Shown piece after piece: positions 53,542-64,000 of a DNA stretch of 64,000 nt; the stretch's first letter is position 1; every line of letters begins with the position of its first letter. Location of the stretch: contig BDSL01000018.1 of assembly GCA_003116995.1 (NCBI GenBank), positions 248,001 to 312,000 of the forward strand, in the 5' to 3' direction. Source of the DNA: Yamagishiella unicocca (taxonomy: Eukaryota > Chlorophyta > Chlorophyceae > Chlamydomonadales > Volvocaceae). The translations under genes were made by a program, and so were the position numbers. Below the pieces are notes generated by a model. That model saw only the letters and a list, made by a program, of their open reading frames with translations, had not been told where the DNA came from and searched no databases.

Positions 53542-56500
53542 ATGGACTTCAGCGACTCCTACCGATGCTCGGGCCCTGCCCCTGCATTTTCACCTGACGG
53601 ACGTTTTGTAGCCAACGTTGCGGAGTACCGCCTTATCATTCGTGAGGTCGAGAACTTACGTGTGGTTCAGCTGTACTCGTGCCTTGACAGCGTTGACAGG
53701 TCAGGCGGGTGTCGTATGGGGGCCGACCTGCACGTTCCCGGCGGAAATGCTGTATGCTACTGGGGATGGAGCTGACTAGAAAGGGCGCCAACTAATAAGG
53801 GCTGGCTTTGATGCCATGTGTGTAAGCCGGGGACCGGGTGGGTCAGGCTAAGGCACCAGAAGGGATCCAATCGGGGCCCTTTGCGACCCTGTCGCGCGGA
53901 GTGCTTGCGTGGGATGGGCCGGCTTCCACTGAGGTGTTCTCGCTAGGTTAGGAATTGAACTTGAGCTCACACATTCCTCCCGCCGTACCCTTCGGAACTT
54001 TTGGAGCGCTCCAGTTGCGTCTCCTCCCTTCCCTGTCTCCTCTCACCTCCCTCCCCTCCCCACCCCCCCCCACCTTCTCACCGCATCCCGTGCCGCAGCA
54101 TCGAGTGGTCCAGCAACTCCTCCTACGTCCTCTGCGGCCTCTTCTCCCGCGGCGTCATCCAGGTCCGCTCCAAACCCCGTCCTCCGCCATTCTCCACCCC
54201 GTTCTCCCCACCTCCCGAGCCGCACCTCTCCCTAACCCGCTCTCTCTCTCTCTCTCTTCCAAGAAACCCTTGACTGCCGTACCGCCGGTCTCCTGCCGGC
54301 CTTGCGGCCTCACCGTAAGGCTCCCATAAGGCCCGCTGCTGCTGCCGGCTGCCGGCCTCGCAGGTCTGGTCCGTGGAGAGCTCCGAGTGGACGTGTAAGA
54401 TCGACGAGGGGCCGGCCGGGGTCCAGGGCGTCCGCTGGAGCCCGGACGGCTCCTGCGTGCTTGTGGTGGCCGAGTTCCAGATCCGGATCACGGTGTGGTC
54501 GCTGGTGGACCGGAAGTGCGTCTACCTGCGGGGACCGAAGCACGCGGAGCGCGGCATGGCGTTCAGCGCGGACGGAACGCACCTGGCCGTGCTGGAGGTG
54601 GGGAGGGGAGGTATGAGAGGAAACCCACGTGGGTCGGCACTGGCTTGGTGGGAAGGGGAGGGAAGGGGGCCAGTAGGGAGGGCGGTGCGGGCGTGCGGCT
54701 GCTGCAGCTCTTGTCGCGGCGCCGCCCCTATGGCGAGGCCCCGGTTCCTGCTGGGCCGGATTTGCCCTCGCGTTATCCTCATGCGGGTCTGCGGTCTGTA
54801 CACATCGTCTCTCCGCGCAGCGGCTACTGTGTGTTGTTCTCCAATACTAGGCGCCCAGAAACCGCCTCGCCTCGTACCATGGACGCCTTCCACCTACCGC
54901 CCTCGGAACGCCCCGCACAGCAAACCCAGCCATCTCCCCCCTCCCCCACCTATGCGCCGACCCACGGATTTCCTCTCTTCCCCCCTCTCCCCCCTCGTCC
55001 CCCTCATCGCCTCTCGCCCCCGCCCGCGCCCGCCACCCCACAGCGTACCGACATGAAGGACTGGGTGGCGGTGTACGACACTCGCACGTGGTCGCAAGCC
55101 GCGCACTTCCAGCTGGAGACCTCTGACGCCGCCGACCTGGCCTGGTCGCCGGAGGGTGGCATACTGGCCGTGTGGGACAGCTGCCTCAAGTACAAGGTGC
55201 CTTCGCCTCGCCGCGTGTGTGTATGTACGGCAACCGTGTCATCTCCCTCCTTCGCCACGCAATGCGCGCAAACAAGGGGCTTTGCGGTGCACGGGAGGAC
55301 GGCGCCGTGGATCCCTGGAGACGTCCCGTCCGGAGGGCGCAAACACGGCAGGCTGTTGCGAATCGCGGACGGGCTGCGCGAGGGGACTGCTGTATGTGTC
55401 CGACCCGGCCCGCAGCTCCCGAGGCGTGAGAACGGCTGCCAAACACTGTCCCCGCCTCTGTCCAACCCGCCTTTTTTTCCTCCGGACCTCACTCCCAACG
55501 ACCGCAGGTGGTCCTGGTGGACCCCAGGACCGGGTCGCCCCTCGCCTCCTACGCGGCGTACAGCCATGATGCGCTGGGGGTCAAGGTGAAGGAGCCGGCT
55601 GGGGCGGGGCCTGAGGGACTGTGGCGGGGCCTGCGGGCTGGGGCGGGAACCAAGCGCCGGGGCAAGCGGTGGGGACGCGTCGTGGGTAGCCGTTCCGTCG
55701 CATGAGGGCTGGGGCGGACAACGGGTTTTGTTGGGACGTCCATGCCACCACACCTGACATGCATACCGCGCACAAGACAGCAGACAGAGAGACGCAGTGT
55801 CCACCATGGAGTCTCGAGCAAGTCGCCACGGAGACTTTCGCGCTGCTCGGCGGTAACTCGAACCCACAATCGGTGGCCCCCGCCGTGCGCCCTCCCTGCC
55901 CCCTTCCCTCCCTGGCGCAGTGCTGCTCCTGGAGTCCCCGCGGCGAGCTCCTGGCGGTGGGCTCCTTCGACCGCTGCGCCAGACTGCTCAACCACGTGAC
56001 GTGGCAGCCGCTGCTGGAGGCCGACCACCCGAACCAGGTGGCAGCGCCTGCTCGCGTGGTGGTGTATCGCGAGGTGAGGCGTGTGCTGGGTGAACAGTGG
56101 GGGTTTCGAGGAAGACCCGTGGATGGGACGGGGGGGCGGGTTGCCATCGCTGCTACGGGGCGCAAGCCCAGTGTGTGCTCCGCACCGACTGTGGGGCAAG
56201 GATCAAGGAACATCAACCAAGGATCGTGGGGCGCCAGGCGCGGTCTGCGCTGCAAGATCCTTTGAGTGCTTCTGTTTGCGCCGCAGACCACCAGTCCATT
56301 TCGCCCCTTCCCGCTTCCATGCGCACGCTGCGCACGACACGATACTTTCAGCGATGAAATTAACACTCAGTGCGACGCAATCCGGTGCGCGCTGCGCTTT
56401 CAGGAGCTGGACGAGCAGGTCGGCCCCGCGTCGCGCCCCGCGGACCCAGCATCGCGATCCACGTACGTCATCGCGCAGCTGCCCGCGGCCGTGCCGCACC

Positions 56501-57899
56501 TCAAACCCCCGCTGGACGCCCCGGGACCCAAGCTTGGAGTGGGTGGGTGGGTGGGTGCTTGTCGGTTTGTGTTGCTGCTCAAGGTACGCCTTAGGTCACG
56601 GACGGCAAGTATCATCCTCCTTGCCAGAAGTTGGCACCATGCGACACGTAATGTGCCGGCAACAGCAAGCAAGCCATTGTCATGGCCACGTGCTGGCCTC
56701 TCACCCCCGGCCAGCTCACTGCACCTGCGGCGCACGGCCAACACCCGCTCCCTGCAGTCCGCCTGCACCGCCGTGTTTTCAGTGGAGCTGCGAGACCCCT
56801 GCTCCTCCGCCGCCGCTGTTACCGCACCCCCCGGCGAACCCTCACCTGCTCCGCAGCCGCCCTCCTGCGCCGGCCGCTCCATCCTCCGCGCCGCCCAGTT
56901 GCTGTGGTTTCTGACATCCCCCCTCCTTCCCGCGCCATGGCGGCACTTGCTTGGGGCCCAACCCACCTGTCGCAGGCCGCTGCGCCTGGAGCGGCGACGG
57001 GCGCTACCTGGCCACGGTGGAGGACGGCAGCTCGGCGGCGGTGTGGGTGTGGGACCTGGAGGCCATGGAGCTGGGCACCGTGCTGCTGCACCTGGCGCCG
57101 ATCACGGACCTAGCCTGGGGCCCTAGGGTGCGTTGTTGCTGGGGCCGCAGGGCCGGCTCGTGGGGGGCTGCCGATAGGCCCCGCGCGTGTGCGCGACGTC
57201 TCCGCGGAGTCCGACAGCGGCCGGAAGCGCGCGCGCGCGCGCGGAGGGGGGTGGAGGCGTGTGGGCGAGCAGCAGCTGCAAGGTTGCTGCGCTTGTTTAT
57301 TTGGTGGTGCCCCGCCCTGCCGTGAGGTGCAGGGTAGCATGCTGGCGATGGCGACGGGAGCTTCCAAGGTGCACCTGTGGACCCCCGCAGGCGCAACCAT
57401 CGTGCAGTTCCCGCTACCCAGCTTACAGGTTCGGGGGGTTGGCGGGAAGACCCGGTTGCACGACATAGGAAACGGACGGCATAAACTATAGCCGGCGAAT
57501 GGTTTTCGGACTCGCGTTTGTGTGTGCATGCAGTCGGAAAACTTGGATTGACTTTCTCACGACCGGGAAACGTGCGGATGCTTCGGAGTTTGCATTCCGG
57601 TAGACCAGGTCCGGGAGGGTCCTAGGGGTAGGGTGGGGCGAAGGCCGTACAGACCTCCTCCGGGAAAAAGACCGCCGTGAAGCCGCTGCGGGGCACAGGC
57701 AGGTTGGGTGACAGGACGCAGGTGCCCGTCCGTCCTGGCCGCCCACCGTGTGCTTGCCTCCGTCCATGTGCTTGCTGCGCCCTCGCCGCTCGCGCCACGA
57801 CCCGCTCCTCAGGCCTTTGGCTGCACGTGGAACAACACGGCGACCACGCTGCTGCTGCGTGGCCCCGAGACCTTCTGCTGCGCCTACCTGACGGCGTGA
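53542..57899 (+). CDS. WRAP73: WRAP73 (WDR8) homologue, WD-repeat protein
   Basis: Ten exons (53542-53699, 54099-54162, 54364-54597, 55044-55196, 55508-55585, 55921-56073, 56404-56542, 56976-57127, 57333-57428, 57813-57899), 437 residues, with phases agreeing. WRAP73 works at centrosomes/basal bodies and spindle poles, with SSX2IP in animals and fungi, in microtubule anchoring and cilium formation. The start MDFSDSYRCSGPAPAFSPDG and the successive blades match the family: YRLIIREVENLRVVQLYSCL, IEWSSNSSYVLCGLFSRGVI, WTCKIDEGPAGVQGVRWSPD, QIRITVWSL, VAVYDTRTWSQAAHF, ILAVWDSCLKYK, ELLAVGSFDRCARLLNHVTW, PKLGVGRCAWSGDGRYLAT, AVWVWDLEAMELG and SKVHLWTPAGATIVQFPLP. The region between the two propeller halves (STYVIAQLPAAVPHLKP) is also typical. 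The gene diverges from GLDH. Confidence 0.94.
54615..54643 (+). repeat. introner-like motif, type A, WRAP73 intron 3 5' end
   Basis: GAGAGGAAACCCACGTGGG then TCGGCACTGG, about 17 nt inside the donor. An inverted partner lies at 54955-54980 in the same intron. Confidence 0.88.
54955..54980 (-). repeat. introner-like motif, type A, inverted, WRAP73 intron 3 3' end
   Basis: Reads GCCGACCCACGGATTTCC then TCTC on the + strand, the reverse complement of the motif at the 5' end of the same intron. A pyrimidine tract and the acceptor at 55043 follow. Confidence 0.88.
56099..56126 (+). repeat. introner-like motif, type B, WRAP73 intron 6 5' end
   Basis: GGGGTTTCGAGGAAGACCCG then TGGATGG, about 25 nt inside the donor at 56074. 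Confidence 0.85.
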
Positions 57900-59393
57900 T
57901 GACGCGCCAGGGCGCTGCAGGCAGGGCGGCGGAGCCAGGGCGCGGCGGCGCTCTGGCGGGGCATGCGGCAGTGCGGAGGAACGGCACGGCTGGGAGCCCA
58001 TGAGGCCTGGGGGATGGGGAATCGTTCGGCATGGTGGTATGCTGCCTTGAACCAAGTTGATGCCACTTTTAACGGTGCCCAAGACGTGAGCATCAGCCTC
58101 CGGGGTCCAGATGTTATGTAGGAATGGCGACGGAGATGCCTGCTCCTGGGCGAGCTCTCGGTCAGCGACGGTCAGCGGCAAGGTCACCTCAGTAGGCGAG
58201 GCCTTTTCAGGTAGAAGGAGTAGCATCGTTGGTTGTCGCGCATCCAAATACATTCATCTCTCACGGCCTCGCGGGCGGGATCTTGGATTTCGGCTACAAT
58301 GGTGGAGTCCTACAGCATATCAATGGTGGAATCGTGCAGCATATCAATGGTGGAATCGTGCAGCATATCAATGGGGGCAGTAGCGGGTGACCGGGCGAAA
58401 GGGCATAGATGCAGGAACCGCGCAACCGCCAATCGGGGTACTGGAGCGCGAAGTGGTAAGCCTCTTCCTGGCACTCCCCGGCACTCCTCCCGGCACTCCC
58501 CGGTAGACTGGCGGGTTGGACGAGTTGGTTGGTGACGGGCACGTGCTCAAGGTGGTACACGTGGTGCAGGGCCGCTGTGGGCAGCGGACGCGACGGAGCG
58601 TCGCTGCATGCAGGATGGCAACCCGGGTACGATGTCTGTAGCCGTCGGGACATGCGGAAGGGCTGATCGATGCACACCGTAACGGCTGCGCTGCGTAACG
58701 CTGATGCTCATCACGTCTTGGGACGGACCGAACGCACTGTCTGGCTGGCACGTGGCGGGAAGAATGCTAGCACAAGGACGCTAGGGGCTGGGGTGATTTA
58801 GTGCTCCGCACCAGGCAACACCAGTCGGGATGTCGGGATGGTGCCTGGGCGCTTTTCAGGAGGTGGCCCTAGCATGGTCGGCCATGCAGCAGACAATGCG
58901 CTTCCGTTACAACTGTCCGTGCCTTCGGGTATTCCCTCCAACGACCAATTACGTCCAATCACCATCGAAAGGTACGCAGAACGTCACAGCCGGCTGCGCC
59001 AGCAATCCAGTATCCAACGTCTCCCATCGCCGATGCCCCCTACACACCGAAATACCGGAGCCCGCATGCATAGAACAAAGCCTTTTGTCGTACGACACGA
59101 GCACCATCTGTATGTCGCGACCCACATCACTAACATGCCCACTCTCACCGGGGTCCGCTTAATCGTGTCGCCATCGAACTCACGTGCACTCGGTAATACT
59201 GCCTACTTCTCGTATCATAGTAGTAGTAGTGACTGTTACAGTGGGCCCCAGACATGTGTGTGTTGTATCAACGGCGAGGATGCACAAGGGTGCATATGAC
59301 AGGGCGCGTTTTGCTGCGGCCCCAGCGAACGTCCCTCGAAGCGGCCGCTGGATGCCTGCGGCATTGCGGCGGACTGGGCGCATTACTGGCGCC
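57900..59393. other. gap between convergent WRAP73 and small membrane-protein genes
   Basis: No supported coding region. It contains a 24-bp tandem repeat (58297-58374). Both 3' UTRs are expected here. Confidence 0.5.
58297..58374 (+). repeat. 24-bp tandem repeat, just over 3 copies
   Basis: Copies start at 58297, 58321, 58345 and partly 58369. The unit begins CAATGGTGGAATCGTGCAGC and ends ATAT. Confidence 0.95.
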
Positions 59394-60317
59394 CTATGGC
59401 GAGGCCCCGGCAGGCTTGGTGGCGCTGTGGTGGTCGATCTTGTCCTTGATGGTGTCCCGAGCGTCCTTGAGGGACTTCTTGATGTCATCTGGGAGGGAAG
59501 GCGGTGGGCAGCAACGACAGCAGCGAGCAGCAGCATAGTGGACGCTGGGTCATTTGGCGAATGACGTGCGACGGCTACACAGGTTCCATCGTTGCGCTTA
59601 CAGAAAGCGAAGTAATAACACATACGACGCCTTTTCACTGCACACAGCATAACAGTGTATGTCGGGCGAAGGAAGGATCGTGGTGCTGCATCGCCCACGC
59701 GACAGGCCGTCGGTGCCCTAGCTTGGAACCCGCGCGTTTTCGCAAGCGCAACCGGACTGCCGGGGCTGCTTCATTCTGCTTCATTTAGTACGCATTTCGT
59801 ATGGCGTTGATGAGGGACCATTAACCGCCCAATATGAAAGCGACAACGAAAGCACGCAAGCAGCGAAGCGCCTTAGGGACGCCGTCCGCACCTCTGCGCT
59901 TGAAAATGAAGTAGCCGCCCACGCCCACTGCGACCGCCCCTAGGGCCGAGATTCCGCCGATGATTAGGTTGCGGCGGAAGTCCTCATCGGTCTCAACGCG
60001 CGTGCGAATGCGCTTGGTCTTTTCCTGCAAACCGAAAGTGCAAGGACACGAGAGCGTAAGCGGGCTGTCTGGGGCTATATGCGCAGGAGCATGAAGTTAT
60101 TCGCACAACGCAAAAAGCAACACGAAACAAGGGTAACGCTCGGGGGAGGCTCACGGAGATGCACGGAGATGCACCCTGCCTCGCAGCCCGCGCCGACGGA
60201 ACCCCTTTGACGAAAAACGAGGTCAGCAGCAAAGCGAGATCAGCGGCGCTGCACCTTTGCACACTTGGCGGTGTCCTCTCCAGCCTTTTCCGCCTTGTGG
60301 GTCAGCGAGGGGACCAT
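59394..60317 (-). CDS. small single-pass membrane protein, unrecognised
   Basis: Three exons (60255-60317, 59892-60024, 59394-59488) join in phase to 96 residues, starting at ATG 60317 and ending TAG. A charged N-terminal part (THKAEKAGEDTAKCAKEKTK, RIRTRVETDEDFRRN) precedes one clear membrane span (LIIGGISALGAVAVGVGGYF, about 41-60). A basic KRR stop-transfer sequence and an amphipathic helix (DIKKSLKDARDTIKDKIDHH) follow. The layout is that of a small tail-rich organelle membrane protein. I do not recognise a named family. If exon 2 is read through instead of spliced, the frame ends earlier in a second hydrophobic stretch. The spliced form is preferred because both splice sites are good and exon 3 is clearly helical. 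Confidence 0.65.
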
Positions 60318-61656
60318 GTTCCTTTCCGAATCTGGCGGTGGTAGCGAAGCAGCGACCCGCGGGACGTTAACAAGTATAAGAGTTTAGGGAAGGTAGTGCG
60401 TCTTAGTTGCTTTGTATTTGTGTAGAACGGACTCTGCGTTCTAATAGCTCCTCTAGACGCCGGCTCCGCAATCGGCAGTACAATGATGACACGCCAGCCT
60501 TGGCCAACCGTAACTCCGAGACTCTGCCATTGCGCGGTCATTGCACCTCGGCACTGCAACATTTGCGGCCTCGCAACGTATATTGCCCTCGCGCGGCCTT
60601 CTTAGCTGACTGTATGTTACAAAGAGCAATCAGGAATCGTTCGAGGTGAAACGCATGTTCCAAATTTTGCCCAGGAATGGCGCTCAATGGGCTTCGTGCG
60701 GGTGCGGATGCCGTTGTATGCGGTCAACCCCACATTAGCTGGACGCGTTGGCTTATCTTGCGTGGCCCTTTGCGTTCGGCACGTGCCAAGCATGTCGTGC
60801 ACCTGGTCGCATTCCCCACCCATAGTACTGCTTGGTGGACCCTGTCGTCTGTCATTGTTGCGGCACAGAACACACCGACCCTCATCGACTCACTTGAGAG
60901 CCGGCGTCACCAGACGCCAGCTTCAGAGCTAAGTGACACACGCTCGCCACGCAAGCCAGGGCTCAAGTGGGTTTTGCAAGGTAGGGCTAGTGGGGCTCGT
61001 AGCCGGCAGTTGTTTATTTCGCTGCAGTACATGTACGGTGTAAAACATATGTCTATACACGGACAAAGTGTACCGTGGATAAGCTGAGCTTTAAAGTTGG
61101 ATTTAAAATGGGAGCAATTTGACAGATGCATGGAGGCGCCGACCCCTCGGCATACCTACCCAGTCCTACCCCCCACCACCGCCACACGCCAGGACCGCAG
61201 AGCGACCTCATCTCCCAACCCCCTGCCCAGACCCCCGGCACCTCAAGGGACAGGACCTGCCAGTCCGGCCACCTCTCCGGCCGGGCCGAGCAACAGCCTC
61301 AGCCTTCACGCAACGCACCGCCCAGCGCATCAGCTACGCAACAAAAGGTTCCGCCAATCGCTCCCTCCTCTCCTCATTCCACACGCCTAGGTACCTCCAC
61401 CTCCACCTCGCAACAACGGCCGGCATACACACCTTCTGCATCACCGCACCGCACTCGGTCAACAGCACGACGACCTGCTACTGACCCGCGAAACACGCCA
61501 CCACCACCACCACCTCACCAACCTTACCTCCGACGAAACACACCACCACCACCACCACGGCCTTGCGGCGGCTCCCTAGCCCGCCTCCGCCTGCTACTGC
61601 CGCTGCTGCTCGGCCACCCCGAGACCCCAGCGCGGAGCTCCTGGCGTTGCTTGGCT
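60318..61656. other. spacer with no supported gene
   Basis: Mixed composition: AT-rich around 60400-60680 and 60990-61130, then C-rich (CCA/CAC-rich runs near 61497-61560) just downstream of the RING gene stop, which is likely its 3' UTR. Open frames here look like chance. Confidence 0.5.
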
Positions 61657-64000
61657 CTACATGTTGAGGGGCATCATCCGCTGCGACCGCTCCCCGCACA
61701 GCGGGCAGGGGTCGCCCACCGCGGAGGCGTCCGCGCAGGGGCGGCAGAAGCACAGGTGGGCGGTGGCGCCGTGCAGCAGCACCACCGTGCGCGGCATGGT
61801 GCGGCACTTGACACACAGGCTGGGGTCCAGGCCAGGCACGTTGCCCCAGAAGGCGCCGCGGGGAGCAGCCGCCGACGCCGGCGGCGGCGGCGGCGGCGGC
61901 GCGGGCCCGGTCGTGGCGCCAGCCGCGGCGGCGGGAGCTGAGGCCGCGGCGGGCTGCTGCGTTGCAGGGCTGGCGCCGGAGGCTGGAGGTGCAGCGGGTA
62001 CGCGCTTGAGGAAATGGGCCAGAGCGGGGTTGAGGCCGAGCGCTTGGTGTGGGCCGGCGGCGGCTGACGACGGACCCGCAGCGACGGGGTTGGGTTCAGG
62101 GTCTGAGGTGTTGGGCGCGGCAGCTGAGGCGGGAGTTGCTCCGGGGAACCGCAGGTGGTGGTGGGAAGGCGCGGCTGCTGTCGATGCGTTGGAGGTTGGC
62201 GGCGGCGGCGGCGGCGCCGCCGCCGCGTCGGCGGCGGGGCGGGCCCAGGAGAATAGGGAGGCTGCGGTGGGGTGGCTACCGCCCATGGCGTCGCCCCAAA
62301 AGCTGGCACCGGTTCGCGCTGCTGCCGAAGTTCCGGAGTGCGATCTGGTGGCGGGGGGTGGGACTTGGGCGGTTTCCGCGTGGCTGGCGGCGGCGGCGGG
62401 GCGGGCGGATGCTTGGCGTGCGAGCGAGGCCGTAAAAGGCAGAGCTGCGGCGATCGCGGCAGCCAGCGATGAACCCGCATTGTGCTGGTCAGGGCTGCGT
62501 TCGTTGGGCTGTTGCTGCCAGCTGGAGGGTTTCGGAGCCGCAGCACCCGCCGTAGCCGGCGCCGCTGCGTTCGGCGCGGGTCGACCCTTGGTGGCAATGG
62601 CCGCAGCAGCAGAGGCAGGAGCAGGGGAGGAGGAGGATGGGGGTGAGGATGAGGAGGGTTCGCCGCCAGCGCGCACAGCTGCTTTGTTGCCATGGCGGCG
62701 GGCCGAGGTTCCAGCCGAGGGTTTGGCGGGCGGTTTGGACGACGGTGGCGCGGCCTCGGCGGGGGGGACAGCGGGAGGTGCAGCTGTAGCCGAAATAGGT
62801 TGTTGTTGTTGTTGTTGCTTAGGCCCAACCCCGCCCTGTTGAGGCCTAGCCTCCCTAGTAGCATCAGGCTTGCTGCCTGCCGGAGCCTTGCCGGCCGATG
62901 CAGCGGCGCCCGCCGCCTTGGACAATGCAGCTCCTCCGGCAGCAACCCCCCTGGCTGCAGCGGCCGGCACCTCCTGCTTCGAATTCGCCTGTGACGTTGC
63001 TGCTGCTGCCCCGCGACCGCCAGCCGCTGGTAAGGTCGAGGCGCCAGCCGCCGCCAGCTGCTGCTTCTGCGACTTGGCGCCTTGCGCCGGTGGTTGTGCC
63101 TTCCTAGGGTGTCTGTCGGCGTCCGCGGTCTTCCTTCGGCTGGCAGCCGAGACCGCTGGCAGCTTTCTGCCGCTGCGGGACGTCCTCGGCCCGAGCATGC
63201 GCTTGACATACGCCGTGACCTCATCCAGGAACCTCTCAGGCGTCTTGCGCCAATGGGGCCGAGACACAATCCCCCATGACACCAGCGCAGTGGCGAGCGC
63301 GAGGTTAGCCAGCGTGTAGACGAGGGTGCCCGCGGCGCCGGCGGGGGGTGAGGTGCTCTTCTGGGCTCGTGGGGGCTGTGGGGTAGGGGGGAAGGGGTTA
63401 CGACGGTTGGGTTAGGAGAGGTTGCAAGGAAAACCCGTGTAGGAGATAGGAGAGGGGTGTTGCGGCACTAGCGTTGGGGGTGAAACGGCAAGTAGAAGCA
63501 CACAAGAGGAGACGAGCTTGGGGCCAAACGGCGTGGACGTGTGGCGCGTGTGCGGTGGTGATGGCTGTGCTTTTGTGGCCTTGACCGGCTATGACGCTAG
63601 CAGTACAAAACGCGGGTCGTTCTATGTGGTCGGGGCCGTAATGACCCGAACTGGGGTGATAGTAGTAGTGAGGCAGGAAGGGGGGATTCCTCGACCTCTT
63701 GGGCCGGCAACAGCGCCCCCGGGGTGGCAAGGGCCGTACGCACGCCCCGCGATGCTCGATGTACGTCATCACAGCATGCAAAGCAGGGCGCCGTGACACC
63801 ATCCAGATGCGAACCCGCCGTGAGCCCAACCCTCCCAGCACTGCGCACGGAGCGAACTCCCGCGCCCCTCCTCCCCGTCCTCCTTGCGCTCCAAACGAGT
63901 GTACCAATCGTAAACGGCTTCATTTCTCGGCGCCGACCTACAGCTTTCCGCTTATACCCTCCTCGTGCTTCTGCCCCACAGGTGGCTTCGCACGGGAGGC
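61657..64000 (-). CDS. RING protein with MDM2-like C2H2C4 finger, 5' end missing
   Basis: The last exon (61657-63375) encodes 572 residues; the previous exon enters the window at 63980-64000 and continues beyond the right edge. The phase-0 join gives KPPPPRAQKS. A hydrophobic segment (TLVYTLANLALATALVSWGI) near the N-side is a likely membrane anchor, followed by a basic patch (RPHWRKTPERFLDEVTAYVK). About 400 Ala/Pro/Ser/Gln-rich, probably disordered residues come next. The C-terminal 50 residues form a RING: CVKC, LLHGATAHLCFCRPC, CPLC. The HGATAH element occupies the place of the usual third Cys and His and resembles the HGKTGH of MDM2-type RINGs. Such proteins are usually ubiquitin E3 ligases. 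The track-like GTG start at 63282 is internal; the true start lies outside. Confidence 0.75.
63410..63450 (+). repeat. introner-like motif, inverted, RING gene intron 3' end
   Basis: On the + strand (antisense to the gene): GGAGAGGTTGCAAGGAAAAC, CCGTGTAGGAGATAGGAG. It lies about 35 nt from the 3' splice site of the same intron that carries the 63905-63955 copy. Confidence 0.75.
63905..63955 (-). repeat. introner-like motif, type A, RING gene intron 5' end
   Basis: In transcript sense: AAGCGGAAAGCTGTAGG, TCGGCGCCGAGAAATGAAGC, CGTTTACGATTGG. It is a diverged copy of the long form, about 25 nt inside the donor. Confidence 0.8.

Noticed and set aside
61126..61941. Plus-strand Pro/His/Thr-rich frame of about 270 codons
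   Set aside because: It overlaps the RING end on the opposite strand and CCA-rich 3' UTR; there is no fold or start context.
63398..63907. Minus-strand frame of about 170 codons upstream of the RING exon
   Set aside because: It falls in an intron bracketed by introner-like ends; splicing from 63980 to 63375 gives a better, phase-consistent protein.

Overview
The window looks like nuclear DNA of a volvocine or other chlamydomonadalean green alga. The reasons are very GC-rich coding sequence, many short introns with GTG/GTAAG donors and CAG acceptors, Ala/Gly/Pro/Gln low-complexity inserts inside otherwise conserved proteins, abundant minisatellites, and a gene set typical of that group (GT90, OPR-like repeat protein, plant-type galactonolactone dehydrogenase, WRAP73). 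This placement is by inspection only; no database search was run.

Layout from left to right: the 3' end of MPP10, a U3 snoRNP protein (+, 1-1574); indole-3-glycerol-phosphate synthase (-, 3813-8334), divergent from an NSUN-type RNA m5C methyltransferase (+, 8570-11522); a secretory GT90 glycosyltransferase (-, 13390-20914) with a 2.1-kb minisatellite in one intron; a NYN-like/C2H2 protein (-, 22095-25413); an unrecognised Ser/Ala/Pro-rich protein (-, 26188-27667), divergent from a large OPR-like repeat protein (+, 28076-36633); an intronless FAD amine oxidase (-, 37788-39167); a PAS/MEKHLA-like plus WHEP-like protein (-, 39989-42450), divergent from a twin-CX9C mS37-like protein (+, 42829-43551); L-galactono-1,4-lactone dehydrogenase (-, 45861-53021), divergent from WRAP73 (+, 53542-57899); a 96-residue membrane protein (-, 59394-60317); and a RING protein open at the right edge (-, 61657-64000). 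Exon joins were worked out by hand. In every model the exon phases agree and the joined reading frame stays open.

The genes do not form one pathway. Several probably act in organelles: IGPS in the plastid; GLDH, mS37 and possibly the methyltransferase and OPR protein in mitochondria or plastid. Four pairs share short divergent promoters. The most striking features are in introns. (1) A family of related sequences sits just inside the 5' splice sites of many introns, with inverted copies near the 3' ends of several. This looks like introner-type, transposon-derived introns. (2) GLDH intron 6 holds a 316-bp perfect-length inverted repeat with a 34-nt loop; both arms encode the same protein fragment and differ mostly at silent sites. 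(3) A GT90 intron holds about 70 copies of a 30-bp unit with a 52-G run, and I saw no AG or GT in it in the transcribed sense.
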